This document shows positions 47,725 to 59,451 of a stretch of DNA of 64,000 bases, piece after piece. Both the position numbers and the translations under genes were made by a program. The notes under the pieces are model-generated. The model did no database searches. It was not told where the DNA came from and worked only from the letters and a program-made list of their open reading frames with translations. Each line of letters opens with the position of its first letter. Position 1 is the stretch's first letter. Source of the DNA: Turnera subulata (taxonomy: Eukaryota; Streptophyta; Magnoliopsida; Malpighiales; Passifloraceae). Where the stretch lies: positions 1 through 64,000 of the forward strand of contig JAKUCV010006750.1 in the NCBI GenBank assembly GCA_028386065.3, in the 5' to 3' direction.

Positions 47725-48607
47725 GTATGTTTCTTTCTCTCTAACATTCTTGTCTTTTTATCCTTTCTCTCATTTGTTTTGTCCTATAAACTGTTCCTAT
47801 TTGTTAGACCTGATCTTCTGCTTAAAACTAAAATTAGTTTTCCCGTCTCTTGGTTTTTGGCATAAATCAAATTATCAAGCATAGAAGTGGCATGCATGTC
47901 TGTTAGTGATGGGAAGCAACATACTTCTCTATCAAGCCAACAATAGCCTTCTATCGAACTAAATATTCCAGCTTCTTGTGGATGCCTGTAACTTTCCATT
48001 TAATTTTCTATTCTACTTCTGTTGTGCTGGAATCAGATATTGTAAAACATTTCTGCAATCGAAGTACATGAATAGCTAGCTAGCCACTTCCAATAAAATT
48101 TCATTAGTTAGGAGTAAAATTTACTTGCGTAATCAGTTTGATAAGCACAAAAAATTTAGTACTACAGATAATGAAACATTAAATTCCATATATTATTACG
48201 AGTCTGGAGTATGTAGTTTCCCAAAGCAAAGATGAAAACACGACAAATAGAATCCCCATTCTAGCAAGTACTATTGCCCATTGATCCCTTGATACTTCCC
48301 TTGTATCATCTTCAAAGTCATTTGTCGTTGTAGAATCCTCTGCTGCTTGGACCTTTGTCACTTTAATCGAGACCCATGGATTGTAAAGCCGTATTAGTCT
48401 ATCAACCATCATGTATCTTTTATTTTTTGCTGTATTCTGTGTACCATCCTCCTTCCATACAATTTGGATGGGCAGGAAATCACTATGTCTAAAAATAATA
48501 AAAGTTAGTTTCCCTCACTATCGTTATATATGTGAGAGACGGAGTTACTGACACTCAAATTATAGACTGAAGAAACTCTATCCAAGTCTAATGTTAGCAA
48601 ACACTTC

Positions 48608-49342
48608 CATGGCCAAAACATTCTCCAATCTTATTTTATGATGAGTCCTGTTACTCTGATTATGTCTGTCACATGCAAATTAGCGACCGATTAAAATTAT
48701 TCCTATTTGTCGGCACAATGGCTAGCAGGTTACTGTGCCACTAAAGGAGTACAGTGTGCACTTAAAAAAACAAGGAATACCAACTTCACCATCCATGGTC
48801 TCTGTCCTTGGAAGGAAAGACATGGTTCGGATGAATATTGCGACAGCAAACCATTTGAAAAGGAGAAACTAAGCAAGCGCACAGATCTTGTCATCCTAAA
48901 TAGATAAATACGTTGTCTTTTTTTGCTTTGTTTTTTTTTCTTGTCAACTTTTTTTGCATTGTTTATTTTTTTTTCCAGCTCCACAAGCGCAAGTTGCTGA
49001 ATCGGTATTGGTCAAGTTTTTCAAGTTTCGATTTCTAGCAATTCTGGAGGCACGAGTGGGACCGCCAGGGCAGATGCGTCGGTTGGGATCAAAAGGATTA
49101 TTTTTAATTTCAACATTCATGCACACTTTGAAATATACATTTTATTAAATATCTATTAACACTTAACTTATATCTTGGCTTAGGTCTTAGTCCCAACGTC
49201 CAGCATAAATGGGGGATCGATCAAATAGATAGGAGGGAGAATCAGACATGGCCACCACCACCACTAAGATTTTTGGGGACAAGATTGAAAAGAACCCTCC
49301 TCGGTCCAAGCTTGATGAACTTGGAGTCACTACTTTGTCAAA
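48608..49342 (+). pseudogene. RNase T2-like copy 4
   Basis: Exon 1 has a stop (TDxNYS region, 'gcgaccgattaaaat') before LSAQW, and CAS I as FTIHGLCPW. The intron 1 donor GTAAGC is changed to CTAAGC (48869). Exon 2 (48979 onward) has TAG before QFW, then FWRHEWDRQGRC (the catalytic His of RHG is Gln). Exon 3 (49184-49342) has lost about 30 bp by a direct deletion after GGAGGG. Confidence 0.8.
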
Positions 49343-49401
49343 GTTTGTTCCTTTCTCTCTAACATTCTTGTTTTTTTATGCTTTCTCTCGTTTGTTTTGT
49401 C

Positions 49402-49665
49402 CTATAAACTGTTCCTACTTGTTAGACCTGGTCTTCTACTTAAAACTAAAATTAGTTTTCCCATCTCTTGGTTTTTGACATAAATCAAATTATCAAGCAT
49501 AGAAGTGGCATGCATGTCTGTTAGTGATGGGAAGCAACATCCTTCTCTATCAAGCCGACAATAGCCTTCTATCGAACTAAATATTCTAGCTTCTTGTGGA
49601 TGCCTGTAACTTTCCATTTAATTTTCTATTCTGCTTCTGTTGTGCTGGAATCAGATATTGTAAAA
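49402..49665 (-). other. Recurrent minus-strand open segment Y (example from unit 4)
   Basis: In every unit the DNA 3' of exon 3 has a minus-strand open stretch preceded by an intron-like acceptor (TTTGATTGCAG). The longest, unbroken version is at 58033-57638, reading LNGNLQDTLTKLEHSVRQKA, then ILGLIDKDVACIPITNRPHA, then TYVLDDLIYVKNQ. Other versions are at 34133-33948, 47999-47784 and 49617-49402. I do not recognise the protein. Conservation among copies alone is weak evidence because the units are recent duplicates. Confidence 0.35.
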
Positions 49666-49796
49666 CATTTCTGCAATCAAAGTACATGAATAGCTAGCTA
49701 GCCACTTCCAATAAACTTTCATTAGTTAAGAGTAAAATTTACTTGCGTAATCAGTTTGATAAGCACAAAAAATTTAGTACTACAGATAATGAAACA

Positions 49797-50030
49797 TTAA
49801 ATTCCATATATTATTACGAGTCTGGAGTATGTAGTTTCCCAAAGCAAAGACGAAAACACGACAAATAGAATCCCCATTCTAGCAAGTACTATTGCCCATT
49901 CATCCCTTGATACTTCCCTTGTTTCTTCTTCAAAGTCATTTGTCGTTGTAGAATCCTCTGCTGCTTGGACCTTTGTCACTTTAATCGAGACCCATGGATT
50001 GTAAAGCCGTATTATTCTATCAACCATCAT
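49797..50030 (-). other. Recurrent minus-strand open segment X (example from unit 4)
   Basis: It is 77 codons from a doubled ATG; the twin is at 48412-48179. It reads IKVTKVQAAEDSTTTNDFE, then EVSRDEWAIVLARMGILF, then VVFSSLLWETTYSRLVIIYG. The middle (IVLARMGILFVVFSSLL) looks like one membrane segment. It would be the exon upstream of segment Y on the minus strand. Copies in other units are frameshifted. The family is not recognised. Confidence 0.35.
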
Positions 50031-50226
50031 GTACTTTTATTATTTGTTGTATTCTGTGTAACCATCCTCCTTCCATACAATTTGGATGGGCAGGAAATCA
50101 CTATATCTAAAAATAATAAAAGTTAGTTTCCCTCACTATCGTTATATATGTGAGAGACGGAGTTACTGACACTCAAATTATAGACTAAAGAAACTCTACC
50201 CAAGTCTAATGTTAGCAAACACTTCC

Positions 50227-50987
50227 ATGGCCAAAACATTCTCCAATCTTATTTTATGATGAGTCCTGTTACTCTGATTATGTCTGTCACATGCATATTA
50301 GCGACCGATTAAAATTATTTCTATTTGTCGGCACAATGGCTAGCAAGTTACTGTGCCACTAAAGGAGTACAGTGTGCACTAAAAAGAACAAGGAATACCA
50401 TCTTCACCATCCATGGTCTCTGTCCTCGGGAGGAAAGACATGGTTCGGATGAATATTGCGACCGGGAACCATTTGAAAAGAAGAAAGTAAGCAAGCCCAC
50501 AGATATTGTCATCCTAAATAGATAAATACATTGTGTTTTTTTGCTTTGTTTTTTTCTTGTCATTTTTTTTTTTGCATTGTTTATTTTTTTTTCCAGCTCC
50601 ACAAGCTCAAGTTGCTGAATCGGTATGGCCAAGCTTTTCAAGTTTCGATTTCTAGCAATTTTGGAGGAACGAGTGGCACCGCCGTGGCAAATGCGTCGGT
50701 TGGGATCGAAAGGAATATTTTTAATCTCAACATTCATGCACACTTTGAAATATACGTTTTGTTAAATATCTCTTAACACTTAACGTATATCTTGGCTTAG
50801 GTATTAGTCCCAGCATCCAGTATAAATGGGGGATCGATCAAATAGATAGGAGGGAGGAGCTCAGTTCTTCTCTAGTAGAAGCAGAATCAAACATGGCCAC
50901 CATCACCACTAGGATTTTTGCAGTCAAGATTGAAAAGAATCCTCCTCGGTCCAAGCTTGAAGAACTTGGAGTCACTACTTTGTCAAA
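50227..50987 (+). pseudogene. RNase T2-like copy 5
   Basis: It shares with copy 4 the stop-bearing 'gcgaccgattaaaatt' and the TTATTTTATGATGAGTCC start, so the two are recent sisters. CAS I is FTIHGLCPRE. Exon 2 (50597 onward) has a one-base loss at YGQAF, TAG before QFW, and a changed CAS II (FWRNEWHRRGKC). Exon 3 (50801-50987) is open with TRIFAVKIEKNPPRSKLEEL. Confidence 0.8.
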
Positions 50988-51878
50988 GTATGTTTCTTTC
51001 TCTCTAACATTCTTGTCTTTTTATCCTTTCTCTCGTTTGTTTTGTCCTATAAACTATTCCTCCTTGTTAGACCTGGTCTTCTGCTTAAAACTAAAATTAG
51101 TTTTCCCATCTCTTGGTTTTTGACATAAATCAAATTATCAAGCATAGAAGAGGCATGCGTGTCTGTTAGTGATGGGAAGCAACATCCTTCTCTATCAAGC
51201 CGACAATGGCCTTCTATCGAACTAAATATTCTAGCTTCTTAAGGATGCCTGTAACTTTCCATTTAATTTTCTATTCTGCTTCTGTTGTGCTGGAATCAGA
51301 TATTGTAAAACATTTCTGCAATCAAAGTACATGAATAGCTAGCTAGCCACTTCCAATAAATTTTCATTAGTTAAGAGTAAAATTTACTTGCATAATCAGT
51401 TTGATAAGCACAAAAAATTTAGAACTACAGATAATGAACACAAGAAATTTCATGTATTATTACGAGTCTGGAGTATGTAGTTTCCCAAAGCAAAGACGAA
51501 AACACGACAAATGGAATCCCCATTCTAGCAACTACTATTGCCTATTAATCCCTTGATACTTCCCTTGTTTCATCTTCAAAGTCATTTGCCGTTGTAGAAT
51601 CCTCTGCGGCTTGGGCCTTTGTCACTTTAATCGAGTCCCCAAGGATCGTAATGCCTTATTAGTGTCTCATTCATCATGTATCGTTTATTTTTTGTTGTAT
51701 TGTGTGTAAGCAGCCTCCTTCCATGCGGTTCGGATGGACAGGAAATCACTAGGTCAAAAAAATAATAAAAAGTAGTTTGCCTCGCTAGCATTAAATATGT
51801 AAGAGACGGAGTTACTGACACTCAAATTATAGACTGAAGAAGTAACTCTACCCAAGTCTAATGTTAGCAAATACTTCC

Positions 51879-52642
51879 ATGGCCAAAACATTCTCCAATC
51901 TTTTTTTTTTTTTTTGATGAGTCTTGTTACTCTGATTATGGTTGTAACATGCATATAGCGAGAGATTATGATTACTTCGATTTATCAGCACAATCACTGG
52001 CAAGTTACTGAGCCACTAAAGGAGTACAGTGTGCACTAAAAAGAGCAAGGAATACCAATTTCACCATCCATGGCCACTGGCCTCGGAAGGAAAGACATGG
52101 TTCGGATGAATATTGCGACGGAGAAGCATTTAAAAAGGAGAAAGTAAGCAAGCGCACAATTCTTGTCATCCTAAATAGATAAATACGTTGTCTTTTTTTT
52201 CTTTGCTTATTTTTCTTGTCATTTTTTTTTGCATTGTTTAATTTTTTTTCCAGTTCCACAAGCGCAAGTTGCTGAATCGGTATTGGCCAAGTTTTTCAAG
52301 TTTTGATTTCTAACAATTCTGGAGGCACGAGTGGGACCGCCATGGCAAATGCATCGGTTGGGATCAAAAGGATTATTTTTAATTTCAACATTCATTCACT
52401 CTTTGAAATATACGTTTTAAATATCTCTTAACACTTAACTTATATCTTGGCTTAGGTATTGGTCCCAGTGTCCAGTATAAATGGGGGATCGATCAAATAG
52501 ATAGGAGGGAGGAGCTCAGTTCTTCTCAAGTAGAAGCAGAATCAGACATGGCCACCACCACCACTATGTTTTTTGCGGTCAAGATTGAAAAGAACCCTCC
52601 TCGATCCAAGCTTCATGAACTTGGAGTCACTACTTTGTCAAA
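51879..52642 (+). pseudogene. RNase T2-like copy 6
   Basis: The T-run before the doubled ATG is expanded to 17-18. Exon 1 reads DYFDLSAQS (Trp lost) and TGA replaces the Cys codon (SYCAT to SY*AT). CAS I is FTIHGHWPRK. Exon 2 (52254 onward) has TAA before QFW, then FWRHEWDRHGKC intact. Exon 3 (52456-52642) is open with MFFAVKIEKNPPRSKLHEL. Confidence 0.8.
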
Positions 52643-53532
52643 GTATGTTTCTTTCTCTCTAACATGCATGTCTTTTTATCCTTTCTCTCGTTTGTTTTGT
52701 CCTGTAAACTATTCCTCCTTGTTAGACCTGGTCTACTGCTTAAAACTAAAATTAGTTTTCCCATCTCTTGGTTTTTGACATAAATCAAATTATCAAGCAT
52801 AGAAGTGGCATGCGTGTCTGTTAGTGATGGGAAGCAACATCCTTCTCTATCAAGCCGACAATGGCCTTCTATCGAACTAAATATTCTAGCTTCTTAAGGA
52901 TGCCTGTAACTTTCCATTTAATTTTCTATTCTGCTTCTGTTGTGCTGGAATCAAATATTGTAAAACATTTCTGCAATCAAAGTACATGAATAGCTAGCTA
53001 GCCACTTCCAATAAATTTTCATTAGTTAAGAGTAAAATTTACTTGCATAATCAGTTTGATAAGCACAAAAAATTTAGAACTACAAATAATGAACACATGA
53101 AATTTCATGTATTATTACGAGTCTGGAGTATGTAGTTTCCCAAAGCAAAGACGAAAACACGACAAATAGAATCCCCATTCTAGCAACTACTATTGCCTAT
53201 TAATCCCTTGATACTTCCCTTGTTTCATCTTCAAAGTCATTTGCCGTTGTAGAATCCTCTGCTGCTTGGGCCTTTGTCACTTTAATCGAGTCCCCACGGA
53301 TCGTAATGCCTTATTAGTGTCTCATTCATCATGTATCGTTTATTTTTTGTTGTATTGTGTGTAAGCAGCCTCCTTCCATGCGGTTCGGATGGACAGAAAA
53401 TCACTACGTCAAAAAATAATAAAAACTAGTTTGCCTCGCTAGCATTATATATGTAAGAGACGAAGTTACTGACACTCAAATTATAGACTGAAGAAGTAAC
53501 TCTACCCAAGTCTAATGTTAGCAAATACTTCC

Positions 53533-54293
53533 ATGGCCAAAACATTCTCCAATTTTTATTTTTTTTTGATGAGTCTTGTTACTCTGATTATGGTTGTAAC
53601 ATGCATATAGCGAGTGATTATGATTACTTCTATTTATCAGCACAATCACTGGCAAGTTACTGTGCCACTAAAGGAGTATAGTGTGCACTAAAAAGAGCAA
53701 GGAATACCAATTTCACCATACATGGCCTCTGGCCTCGGAAGGAAAGGCATGGTTCGGATGAATATTGCGACGGGGAAGCGTTAAAAAAGGAGAAAGTAAG
53801 CAAGCGCACAAATCTTGTCATCCTAAATAGACAAATACGTTGTCTTTTTTTGCTTTGCTTTTTTTTCATGTCATTTTTTTTTGCAATGTTTAATTTTTTT
53901 TCCAGCTCCACAAGCGCAAGTTGCTGAATCGGTATTGGCCAAGTTTTTCAATTTTTGATTTCTAACAATTCTGGAGGCACGAGTGGGACCACCATGGCAA
54001 ATGCATCGGTTGGGATCAAAAGGATTATTTTTAATTTCAACATTCATTCAGACTTTGAAATATACGTTTTAAATATCTCTTAACACTTAACTTATAACTT
54101 GGCTTAGGTAATTGTCCCAGCGTCCAGCATAAATGGGGATCGATCAAATAGATAGGAGGGAGGAGCTCAGTTCTTCTCAAGTAGAAGCAGAATCAGACAC
54201 GGCCACCACCACCACTACGTTTTTTGCGGTCAAGATTGAAAAGAACCCTCCTCGATCCAAGCTTGATGAACTTGGAGTCACTACTTTGTCAAA
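53533..54293 (+). pseudogene. RNase T2-like copy 7
   Basis: CAS I is consensus (FTIHGLWPRK). A TAG interrupts KGVQC (GV*CA). The Trp of LSAQW is Ser. Exon 2 (53906 onward) has TAA before QFW and CAS II with DHHG (FWRHEWDHHGKC). Exon 3 (54107-54293) has a one-base deletion in the GGGGG run. A 31-bp direct duplication follows exon 3 in the intron (about 54297-54357). Confidence 0.8.
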
Positions 54294-55214
54294 GTATGTT
54301 TCTTTCTCTCTAACATTCTTGTCTTTTATGTTTCTTTCTCTCTAACATTCTTGTCTTTTTATCCTTTCTCTCGTTTGTTTTGTCCTATAAACTATTCCTC
54401 TTTGTTAGACCTGGTCTTCTACTTAAAACTAAAAATAGTTTTCCCATCTCTTGGTTTTTGACATAAATCAAATTATCAAGCATAGAAGTGGCATGCGTGT
54501 CTGTTAGTGATGGGAAGCAACATCCTTCTCTATCAAGCCGACAATGGCCTTCTACCGAACTAAATATTCTAGCTTCCTAAGAATGCCTGTAACTTTCCAT
54601 TTAATTTTCTAGTCTGCTTCTATTGTGCTGGAATCAGATATTGTAAAACATTTCTGCAATCAAAGTACATGAATAGCTAGCTAGCCACTTCCAATAAATT
54701 TTCATTAGTTAAGAGTAAAATTTACTTGCATAATCAGTTTGATAAGCACAAAAAAATTAGCACTACAGATAATGAACACTTGAAATTTCATGTGTTATTA
54801 CGAGTTTGGAGTATGTAGTTTCCCAAAGCAAAGAATAAAACACGACAAATAGAATCCCCATTCTAGCAACTACTATTGCCTATGAATCCATTGTTACTTC
54901 CCTTGTTCATCTTCAAAGTCATTTGTCATTGTAGAATCCTCTGCTGCTTGGGCCTTTGTCACTTTAATCGAGTCCCCATGGATCGTAAAGCCTTATTAGT
55001 GTATCATTCATCATGTATCATTTATTTTTTGTTGTATTGTGTGTAAGCAGCCTCCTTCCAAGCGGTTCGGATGGACAGGAAATCACTACGTCAAAAAATA
55101 ATAAAAACTAGTTTGCCTCGCTAGCATTATATATGTAAGAGACGGAGTTACTGACACTCAAATTACAGACTGAAGAAGAAACTCTACCCAAGTCTAATGT
55201 TAGCAAATACTTCC

Positions 55215-55976
55215 ATGGCCAAAATATTCTCCAATCTTTTTTTTTTATGAGTTGTGTTTCTCTGATTATGGCTGTAACATGCATAGAGCGAGAGATTATG
55301 ATTACTTCTATTTATCAGCACAAACACTGGCAAGTTACTGTGCCACTAAAGGAGTACAGTGTGCACTAAAAAGAGCAAGGAATACCAATTTCACCATCCA
55401 TGCCCTCTGGCCTCGGAAGGAAAGACATGGTTCGCTTGAATATTGCGACGGGGAAGCATTTAAATAGAAGAAAGTAAGCAAGCGCACAAATCTTGTCATC
55501 CTAAATAGATAAATACGTTGTCTTTTTTTTGCTCTGCTTTTTTCTCTTGTCATTTTTTTTGCATTGTTTAATTTTTCTTTTTTCCAGCGCCACAAGCGGA
55601 AGTTGCTTAATCGGTATTGGCCAAGTTTTTCAAGTTTCGATTTCTAGCAATTCTAGAGGCACGAGTGGGACCGCCATGGCAAATGCGTCTGCTGGGATCA
55701 AAAGAATTATTTTTAATTTCAACATTCGTGCACACTTTGAAATATACATTTTAAATATCTCTTAACACTTAACTTATATCTTGGCTTAGGTATTGGTCCC
55801 AACGTCCAGCATAAATGGGGGATCGATCAAATAGATAGGAGGGAGGAGCTCAGTTCTTCTCAAGTAGAAGCAGAATCAGACATGGCCACCACCACCACTA
55901 AGATTTTTGCGGTCAGGATTGAAAAGAACCCTCCTCGATCCAAGCTTGATGAACTTGGAGTCATTACTTTGTCAAA
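55215..55976 (+). pseudogene. RNase T2-like copy 8
   Basis: CAS I is FTIHALWPRK (Gly to Ala). Exon 1 ends in a TAG just before the splice donor (EAFK*). LSAQW is LSAQT. Exon 2 (55588 onward) starts with changed codons (RHKRKLLNRYWP-like with a TAA), and has TAG before QF* (Trp also lost). CAS II residues RHEWDRHGKC follow. Exon 3 (55790-55976) is open. Confidence 0.8.
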
Positions 55977-56839
55977 GTATGTTTCTTTCTCTCTAACATT
56001 CTTGTTTTTTTTTTCCTTTCTCTCGTTGGTTTTGTCCTGTAAACTATTCCTCTTTGTTCGACCTAGACTTCTACTTAAAACTAAAATTAGTTTTCCCGTC
56101 TCTTGGTTTTTGACATAAATTAAATTATCAAGCATAAAAGTGGTATGCATGTCTGTTAGTGATGGGAAGCAACTTCCTTCTCTATCAAGCCGACAATAGC
56201 CTTCTATCGAAACTAAATATTCTAGCTTCTTGTGGATGCTTGTAACTTTCCATTTAATTTTCTATTCTACTTCTGTTGTGCTGGAATCAGATATTGTAAA
56301 ACATTTCTGCAATCAAAGTACATGAATAGCTAGCTAGCCACTTCCAATAAATTTTCATTAGTTAAGAGTAAAATTTACTTGCATAATCAGTTTGATAAGC
56401 GCAAAAAATTTAGCACTACAGATTATGAAATATGAAATTCCATATATTATTACGAGTCTGGAGTATGTAGTTTCCCAAAGCAAAGACGAAAACAAGACAA
56501 ATAGAATCCCCATTCTAGCAATTACTATTGCCCATGGATCCCTTGATACTTCCCTTGTTTCATCTTAAAAGTCATTTGTCATTGTAGAATCCTCTGCTGC
56601 TTGGGTCTTTGTCACTTTAATCGAGTCCCCATGGATCGTAATGCCTTATTAGTGTATCAATCATCATGTATCTTTTATTTTTTGTTGTATTGTGTGTAAC
56701 CAGCCTCCTTCCATGCAATTCGGAGTTACTGACTAGTTTCCCTCGCTAGCATTATATATGTGAGAGACGGAGTTACTGACACTCAAATTATAAACTGAAG
56801 AAGAAACTCTACCCAAGTCTAATGTTAGCAAATACTTCC

Positions 56840-57650
56840 ATGGCCAAAACATTCTCCAATCTTTTTTTATGATGACTCTTGTTACTCTGATTATGTCTGT
56901 AATATTAGCGAGAGATTATGATTACTTCTATTTATCGGCACAATCGCTGGCAAGTTACTGTGCCACTAAAGGAGTACAGTGTGCACTAAAAAGAGCAAGG
57001 AATACCAACTTCACCATCCATGGCCTCTGGCGTCGGAAGGAAAGACATGGTTCGGTTGAATATTGCGATGGGGAAGCATTTAAAAAGGAGAAAGTAAGCA
57101 GGCGCACAAATCTTGTCATCCTAAATAGATAAATACGTTGTCTTTTTTTGCTTTGCTTTTTTTTCTTGTCATTTTTTTTTTGCATTGTTTAATTTTTCTT
57201 TCTCCAACTCCACAAGTGCAAGTTGCTGAATCGGTATTGGCCAAGTTTTTCATGTTTCGATTTCTAGCAATTCTGGAGGCATGAGTGGGACCGCCATGGC
57301 AAATGCACCCGTTGGGATCAAAAGGATTTTTTTAGAACTACCCTTCAAAAAATTTTTGGTTCCAACATCCTTGCACACTTTGAAATGGCAGGTTAGTTAG
57401 TATTAAGACTTGTTATATATTTCATTAATTATTTATTAGCACCTAACTTATATCTTGGCTTAGGTTTTAGTCCCAACGACCATCATAAATAAGGGATCTG
57501 TCAAATAGATCGGAGGGAGGAGCTCCGTTCTTCTCCTGTAGAAGTAGAATCAGACATGGCCACCTCCACCACTAAGATTTTTAGGGTAAAGATTGAAAAG
57601 AATCTACCTGATTCCAAGCTTGATGAACTTGGAGTCACTACTTTGTCAAA
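56840..57650 (+). pseudogene. RNase T2-like copy 9
   Basis: Exon 1 (56869-57093) is open to the donor with CAS I FTIHGLWRRK, but LSAQW is LSAQS. The intron 1 acceptor AG is changed to AAC (57206-57208). Exon 2 (57208-57391) has TAG before QFW and FWRHEWDRHGKC reading as RHEW...after a TGA-like change ('ggaggcatgagtggg' gives RHEW). It keeps the ancestral exon 2 end (LQKIFGSNILAHFEMA) and donor. The donor after exon 3 is changed (AAATATGT). Confidence 0.8.
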
Positions 57651-58542
57651 ATATGTCCCTTACTCTCTAACATTTTTGTCTTTTTATCCTTTTTCTCGTT
57701 TGTTTCTTCTTCTAAACTACTCTTCTTTGTTAGACATGGTCTTCTACTAAAAAATGGAATTAGTTTTTCCTTCTCTTGGTTTTTGACATAAATCAAATCA
57801 TCAAGCACATAAGTGGCATGCGGTCTGTTAGTGATGGGAATGCAAGCGACATCCTTGTCTATCAAGCCGAGAATAGCCTTCTGTCGAACTGAATGTTCTA
57901 GCTTCGTGAGGGTGTCCTGTAAGTTTCCATTCAATTTTTTTTCTGCTTCTGTTGTGCTGGAATCAGATATGTAAAAAAATTTCGTAATCAAGGTACAAGA
58001 ATAGCTAGCTAGCCACTTCCAATAAATTTTCATTAGTTGAGAGTAAAATTTACTTGCATAATCAGTTTGATATGCACAAAAAAATTAGCACTACAGATAT
58101 TGAAACGTGAAATTCCATATATTATTACGAGTCTAGAGTATGTAGTTTCCTAAAGCAAAGATGAAAACTCGACAAATAGAATCCCGATTCTAGCAATTAC
58201 TATTGCCCATTGGTCCCATGATACTTCCGTTGTTTATCTTCAAAACCATGTGTCTTTACAGGTTCCTCTATTGCTTGGGCCTTTGTCACTTTGATCGAGT
58301 CCCCATGGATCGCAAAGCCTTATTAGTGTATCAATCACCATGTATCTTTTATTTTTTTGCTGTATTATGTGTAACTAACCTCCTTCCATGCAGTTTGGAT
58401 GGGCTGGAAATCACTATGTCTAAAAATAAAAAAAGTTAGTTTCCCTCCCTAGCATTATATATGTGAGAGATGGAGTTACTGACACTCAAATCATAGACTA
58501 AAGAAGAAACTCTGCCCAAGTCTAATGTTAGCAAATATCTCC

Positions 58543-59001
58543 ATGGCCAAAACATTCTTCAAATTTTTTTTTATGATGATTTTTGTTACTCTGATTTCGT
58601 CTGTCACATGCATATTAGCGAGAGACTATGATTATTTCTTTTTGTCAGCACAATGGACGGCAAGTTACTGTGTCACTGAAGTAGTAGAGTGTGCACTAAA
58701 AAGTGCAAGGAATACCAACTTCACCATCCATGGCCTCTGGCCTCGGAAGGAAAGGCATAGTTCGGTTGAATATTGCGACGGAGAAGCATTTAAAAAGGAG
58801 AAAGTAAGCAAGCGCACAACTCTTGTCATCCTAAATAGATAAATATGTTGTCTTTTTTTCTTTGTTTTTTTTCTTGTCATTTTTTTTGCGTTGTTTAATT
58901 TTTTTATTCCAACTCCACAAGCGCTAGTTGTTGAATCGGTATTGGACAAGTTTTTCAATCTTTTATTTTAAGCAATTCTGAAGGCACGAGTGGGACCACC
59001 A
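58543..59001 (+). pseudogene. RNase T2-like copy 10, cut by a retrotransposon
   Basis: Exon 1 (58543-58803; an in-frame upstream ATG lies at 58525) is the best in the array. Here the T-run length keeps MAKTFFKFFFMMIFVTLI in one frame as a signal peptide. FFLSAQWTASYC and a consensus CAS I (FTIHGLWPRK) follow, and the donor GTAAGC is intact. The intron 1 acceptor is lost (CCAAC, near 58912). Exon 2 has the ancestral KQF but TGA in place of the next Trp. The copy ends inside CAS II (HEWDH) at 59001, where an LTR begins. It lacks a catalytic second half. Confidence 0.85.
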
Positions 59002-59451
59002 TGTTAGAACTCATGCCTCCTTGTTTCATTTCAGGGTTTTGATAATGACAAACCTTGGCTCAATTGATGACAACCTTGAAGTAAAAAGAAATCAAGCAAA
59101 GATCAAGTACTCAACCCAAGTGATCAAGAATTCAAATGAAGTTGATCAAAGAGTTGAAGTGCAATGAGAGCAAGAGAAGTTAGGAATCTATTTTGTACAA
59201 GGTTTTGATATTGACAAACACATTCTATCAAGCAAAAAGAAATCAAGCAAACAAGTGCTCAACCAAAATGATCAAGAACTCAAGTGAAGATATGATCAAG
59301 AGTTAAAGTGCAAAAAGAGCAAGAGAAGTTAGGACCCCTTTGTACAAGGTAAAACACTCAACTTCTCCTAGGCATTGGCTCAAAATAAAACAAGTTTTAC
59401 TCATACATTTCATAGCATCATTTCAATCACAAAATGTGTTTTCAAATAATG

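Larger units (their letters stand above)
32780..59001 (+). repeat. Tandem array of ten roughly 1.6-1.7-kb units, each with an RNase T2 pseudogene
   Basis: Each unit holds, in order: a TATA-bearing upstream region, exon 1, a T-rich intron, exon 2, an intron ending GGCTTAG, exon 3, and a downstream region with minus-strand open segments. The doubled ATG (or its equivalent) lies near 32967, 34579, 46989, 48637, 50257, 51917, 53568, 55247, 56869 and 58573. This gives periods near 1.61-1.70 kb once the 10.95-kb gypsy insertion in unit 2 is removed. Unit 10 is cut at 59001 by a copia insertion. Confidence 0.9.
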
